Below, one piece after another: positions 22,757 to 25,890 of a DNA stretch of 25,890 nucleotides. The notes under the pieces were generated by a model. The model was not told the origin of the DNA. It saw only the letters and a program-made list of their open reading frames with translations, and ran no database searches. This DNA comes from CAYMCQ01 sp964389025. Lineage in GTDB: Bacteria > Verrucomicrobiota > Verrucomicrobiia > Limisphaerales > CAYMCQ01. Position 1 is the first letter of the stretch; each line of letters starts with the position of its first letter. The DNA is taken from the NCBI GenBank assembly GCA_964389025.1, contig CAYMCQ010000059.1, positions 1-25,890 on the forward strand. Direction: 5' to 3'. The translations under genes and the position numbers were made by a program.

Positions 22757-23884
22757 ATGAAACGCCAGTTCTTCTCAGCCGCAGTTGCGGGTCTTTTCAT
22801 GGTCAGCGGTATGTTGACCAGTCGTGCTCAAGTATCAACCCAACCCGTCACAAACACGTTTCCGTCGGCAGCCGGCGTTACGTTCTTGCCGGGCAATGTT
22901 CCCCAAGACTGCAGCAATGCCATAACAATTCTGATGACCGGACCAACAACCGTGAGACGATTGCCCTCCACCTTCGGGGGGAATGGCCCCACGACGATTC
23001 CCACGGAAATGCTCTCGTTGGATTTGAGTGGCGGCGGCATGCAACTGATGGGGATGGGCACAGGTGCCGTGACCGGCGGTCCCACGAAGACCAACTTCTT
23101 CCCGGCAGAAAGTTTCTTCGATGTTTTTATTGCACTGCACACCGGAAGCGACGTTTTGACGAACCAGCAGCCGATTCGAGTGCAGACGCACATTATTAAG
23201 ATTCCGCCCATCTCATCTACTTATACCAACATCAATCCGTGTCTACTCTTTAGCGCCCAATCCGGCCAGCCAGTCGGCACGTTGATCCAAGTCTGGCATC
23301 ATCCGTCCCAGCAAGGAAAAGAAACCAAGTGCGCCGTATCGCTGGATGTGTTGAATGGGTTCATGACGCCTGGTCTTGCCAAGCTGACCGTTTGCAGCAA
23401 TACGACGGGGACGGCATCGGCCGTGTATGACATCAAGCGGCAGCAGCTCGTCGGTCCAGTGACGATCAACGGATGCGACGACTGTGGTTACCCGTGTAAT
23501 CTGACCTTCGTCGCCACATGGGCGTCCAACATTCGTGCGCCTGATTGGCGTGGCATTCACAAAGGGACTTGGCAGTTGCTTTGTGGCACAAACGTGTATG
23601 CCAAAGGAGCGATGTCCGGTTTGAACGGCGTGGGCACGCACCGGCCGCCGTTGAAAGCGGCTTGTGAACTGTGCAATGAGTGTAGCCACTTTGAAGGCGA
23701 GCTTATCGGCAACGTTTATAATATCAACACCGGGCTTAAAATTGGTAAAATCCAAGCTGTCTATGCGGGTGATTTCCTAGATGCGGCCCTCAATCCAATC
23801 CCGTGCTGCCCGCTGCCAACCAAGCCGCCGAACGGCCCGTTCAACATGACCATCGAAGGGATTGAGATTCTGCCTTGTCCGTGA
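22757..23884 (+). CDS. Secreted cysteine-rich protein of unknown function
   Basis: A 375-aa protein with a signal peptide (FFSAAVAGLFMVSGMLTSRA, cleavage likely before QVST). The mature part is Gly/Thr/Pro-rich and mostly beta-like. It has about 16 cysteines, several in close groups (CDDCGYPC, CELCNEC, PCCPLP), suggesting disulfides or metal binding outside the cytoplasm. No known domain is recognised. The ATG at 22757 gives a clean signal peptide; an upstream in-frame start at 22727 adds ten polar residues. It has its own promoter-like sequence and a strong terminator at 23967, and lies between two amidase-like remnants, so it looks like a self-contained, possibly acquired unit. Confidence 0.78.
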   Translation: MKRQFFSAAVAGLFMVSGMLTSRAQVSTQPVTNTFPSAAGVTFLPGNVPQDCSNAITILMTGPTTVRRLPSTFGGNGPTTIPTEMLSLDLSGGGMQLMGMGTGAVTGGPTKTNFFPAESFFDVFIALHTGSDVLTNQQPIRVQTHIIKIPPISSTYTNINPCLLFSAQSGQPVGTLIQVWHHPSQQGKETKCAVSLDVLNGFMTPGLAKLTVCSNTTGTASAVYDIKRQQLVGPVTINGCDDCGYPCNLTFVATWASNIRAPDWRGIHKGTWQLLCGTNVYAKGAMSGLNGVGTHRPPLKAACELCNECSHFEGELIGNVYNINTGLKIGKIQAVYAGDFLDAALNPIPCCPLPTKPPNGPFNMTIEGIEILPCP

Positions 23885-23966
23885 CCCTGGCTGACGCGAA
23901 GCAACAGAAAGCAGAAAACTTGTCTCGGCAGAGATTCACATAAAATCTCGCCGGGCTTGGAGCAAG

Positions 23967-24013
23967 CGCCCGCCGCTTCGAGCAAATGCTCGGCGGCGGG
24001 CGGTTTATTTTTT
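23967..24013 (+). terminator. Strong intrinsic terminator
   Basis: A two-part stem, CGCCCGCCG with CGGCGGGCG outside and CGAGC with GCTCG inside around AAAT, spans 23967-24002. It is followed by GTTTATTTTTT. Position after the secreted Cys-rich gene (stop at 23884) makes it that gene's terminator. Confidence 0.85.
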
Positions 24014-24062
24014 GCCCGGATGGATTTTTAAAGCTGGCACACCCACGGGCATTCGCTTCATT

Positions 24063-24158
24063 CGAAAACTTTTTGGCGAAGCCGATTTGCTCGCCGTCGC
24101 AAAAAAATTTCAAGGCACGACGGACTTTCTCAAAAAACTTCCTGTCATTGCGGAGTGA
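24063..24158 (+). pseudogene. Amidase-like C-terminal remnant, copy 2
   Basis: Reads RKLFGEADLLAVAKKFQGTT then DFLKKLPVIAE and a stop. It matches 22473-22545 over about 24 codons. Most differences in the shared core are at third codon positions, so both derive from coding sequence. No upstream part of the enzyme is present. Confidence 0.55.
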
Positions 24159-24186
24159 AAGCATTTATTGTTCGCTTCATCGCCTT

Positions 24187-25890
24187 ATGAATCACGCCGC
24201 CGAAAAACAGCGCCTCATTGAGAACGCCTCGCCGCCGCACAAATGGAAATGTTGGGGGCCGTATCTTTCCGAGCGGCAATGGGGCACGGTGCGTGAGGAT
24301 TACAGCGCGGGCGGCGACGCGTGGGATCATCTCACGCACGAGCACTCCCGCAGCCGCGCGTATCGCTGGGGCGAGGACGGCATCGCGGGGATTTCCGACG
24401 ACTGGCAGCATCTTTGCCTCGCGCTGGCGATGTGGAACGGCAAAGACCCGATCTTGAAGGAGCGGATTTTCGGCCTCACGAACGGACAGGGGAATCACGG
24501 CGAAGACGCGAAGGAGCTTTACTACTACCTCGACGCCACGCCGACGCATTCGTATCTGAAGATGCTCTACAAATATCCGCAGCGGGAATTTCCATACGCG
24601 CAGTTGATCGAGGAAAATCGTCGTCGCGGGAAAAATGATCCAGAGTTCGAGCTTCTCGACACGGGAATTTTTGACGACAACCGCTACTTCGATGTCTTCG
24701 TCGAATACGCAAAGGCAAGTCCCGAGGATATTTTGATGCGCGTGACCGTCCACAATCGCGGGCCGGAGGAAGCCACGATCCATCTGCTGCCGCAACTTTG
24801 GTTTCGCAACACCTGGTCGTGGAAAAAAGATTCGCCGAGGCCGGAAGTTTTTGAAGTCAGCAGCAACATCATCGCTGCGAAGCACGCGGAACTCGGTGAG
24901 TATCAGCTTCATTGCGAACCTCTCAGTAGTGGCGCGGGCGTCTCGCCCGCGCGATCTCAAAGTGAACGCACGGGCGAGACGCCCGTGCCACTAAACCCGA
25001 AATTCCTTTTCTGCGACAACGAAACCAACACGCCGAAACTTTACGGCTCGAAGGCGGAAGGATTTTTCAAAGACGCCTTCCACGAACACATCATCGGCGG
25101 AAACAAAAAAGCCGTGAATCCGTGGAAGCGCGGGACAAAAGCCGCCGCACACTATCAACTGACGATTCCGCCGAACGGCGCAAAGCGTATCCAGTTGCGC
25201 CTGCAATTTTCCGCAGCCACCGAAGCCGCCAAGGAGATGAATTTCCACACGGTGCTCATGCGCAAGAGCGCGGCGAAATCATTCCAGGTTTCTGAGCAGG
25301 CGAAGCCTTTCTCCGACTTCGACAAAATTTTTCAGGAACGCATCCGCGAGGCTGACGAATTCTACGCCGACTTGCAGCACGATATTCCAGACGAGGACGC
25401 GCGCAACGTCCAGCGGCAGGCTTTCGCAGGTATGATCTGGAGCAAACAATTTTTTTACTACGACGTGACCGACTGGTTGAACGGCGACCCCGCGCAACCG
25501 CCGCCGCCCGCGTCGCGCCGCCACGGCCGCAACAGCGAGTGGACGCACCTCAACAACGCCGACATCATCTCCATGCCCGACAAGTGGGAATATCCATGGT
25601 ATGCCGCGTGGGATCTGGCATTCCACACGATTCCGCTGGCGATGATTGACACGCATTTCGCAAAGCGGCAGCTCGATCTGCTGACGCGTGAGTGGTATAT
25701 GCACCCCAACGGCCAGTTGCCCGCTTACGAATGGAATTTCGGCGACGTGAACCCGCCCGTCCACGCGTGGGCGACGTGGCGCGTTTTCCAGATTGACCGC
25801 AAGCAACGCCGCGAAATCAATCCGCACGACAAAGGCGACCTCGCTTTCCTTGAAAGAGTTTTCCACAAGTTGATGCTGAACTTCACCTGG
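24187..25890 (+). CDS. GH63/MGH1-like glycosidase, N-terminal part (runs off the window)
   Basis: 568 codons are open from the ATG at 24187 to the window edge. The sequence matches bacterial 'glucosidase' proteins of the MGH1/GH63 group: N-terminal ERQWGTVREDYSAGGDAWDH, GEDGIAGISDDWQHLCLALAMWNGKDPILKERIFGLTNGQGNHGED, DTGIFDDNRYFDVFVEYAKA, and WEYPWYAAWDLAFHTI at the start of the (alpha/alpha)6 catalytic domain. Such enzymes hydrolyse alpha-glucosides or mannosylglycerate-type substrates; the substrate here is not decidable. The protein is probably cytoplasmic, as no signal peptide is visible. Residues 248-269 are encoded by an inserted palindrome pair (24928-24992) between LHCEPL and NPKFLFCDNETN, where homologues are expected to run directly on. 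Confidence 0.9.
   Translation, partial: MNHAAEKQRLIENASPPHKWKCWGPYLSERQWGTVREDYSAGGDAWDHLTHEHSRSRAYRWGEDGIAGISDDWQHLCLALAMWNGKDPILKERIFGLTNGQGNHGEDAKELYYYLDATPTHSYLKMLYKYPQREFPYAQLIEENRRRGKNDPEFELLDTGIFDDNRYFDVFVEYAKASPEDILMRVTVHNRGPEEATIHLLPQLWFRNTWSWKKDSPRPEVFEVSSNIIAAKHAELGEYQLHCEPLSSGAGVSPARSQSERTGETPVPLNPKFLFCDNETNTPKLYGSKAEGFFKDAFHEHIIGGNKKAVNPWKRGTKAAAHYQLTIPPNGAKRIQLRLQFSAATEAAKEMNFHTVLMRKSAAKSFQVSEQAKPFSDFDKIFQERIREADEFYADLQHDIPDEDARNVQRQAFAGMIWSKQFFYYDVTDWLNGDPAQPPPPASRRHGRNSEWTHLNNADIISMPDKWEYPWYAAWDLAFHTIPLAMIDTHFAKRQLDLLTREWYMHPNGQLPAYEWNFGDVNPPVHAWATWRVFQIDRKQRREINPHDKGDLAFLERVFHKLMLNFTW
24928..24992. repeat. Palindrome pair inserted in frame in the glycosidase gene
   Basis: Two 26-base inverted copies beginning AGTGGC, with two mismatches, lie 13 bases apart. 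Each contains its own hairpin: GCGCGGGCG/CGCCCGCGC with loop TCT (24932-24952), and CACGGGCG/CGCCCGTG with loop AGA (24969-24987). The 65-base unit resembles a BIME-type repeat. The glycosidase frame passes through without a stop. Confidence 0.88.

Overview
The window reads as a chromosomal segment of a Gram-negative bacterium, most likely an uncultured member of the Verrucomicrobiota (Pedosphaera/Limisphaerales-like). This is inferred from several things together: a Tat-exported Gfo/Idh/MocA oxidoreductase directly behind a DUF6807 ('PmoA-like') lipoprotein, a DUF5069 protein, a ThrH-type phosphatase, moderately high GC, frequent GTG/TTG starts with weak Shine-Dalgarno sequences, and several families of GC-rich palindromic repeats between genes. 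No rRNA, tRNA, CRISPR array, integrase or transposase gene was seen.

Layout. 1-4454: 5' part of typA (minus strand), then a MscS-type channel with a cyclic-nucleotide-binding domain, a membrane-anchored L,D-transpeptidase and a small toxin-antitoxin pair. 4521-7119 (minus strand): a two-gene redox operon, a membrane cytochrome b with two H-x13-H helices followed by a decaheme cytochrome c that has eight cysteines on its predicted cytoplasmic side. 7281-10410: an accessory patch, with thrH, a nested palindrome array, an orphan HicB, a duplicated thrH tail, a two-gene operon of unknown function (8600-9576), and a hicBA pair lying between two gpsA-tail remnants. 10503-14748: DUF6807 lipoprotein, Gfo/Idh/MocA enzyme and an exported two-domain HbpS/GlcG-like protein. 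14750-18697: MFS transporter, degenerate receiver-domain protein, CobA-HemD fusion and DUF5069 protein, punctuated by copies of one palindrome family. 18669-24158: an rtcB-like 5' remnant, two unrecognised proteins (283 and 798 aa), and a secreted cysteine-rich protein with its own promoter-like sequence and strong terminator, lying between two copies of an amidase-like C-terminal remnant. 24187-end: the start of a GH63/MGH1-like glycosidase with a palindrome pair inserted in frame.

Functional themes are envelope biology and osmotic response, tetrapyrrole and heme redox (decaheme c, cytochrome b, CobA-HemD, HbpS-like protein), carbohydrate processing, and toxin-antitoxin modules. The most unusual structural theme is that three separate cargo segments (orphan hicB; hicBA; the secreted Cys-rich gene) each lie between two same-orientation copies of the 3' end of an unrelated protein gene (thrH, gpsA and an amidase respectively). 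Together with the palindromes this points to a genome shaped by fragment duplication and small non-coding repeats rather than by classical insertion sequences.
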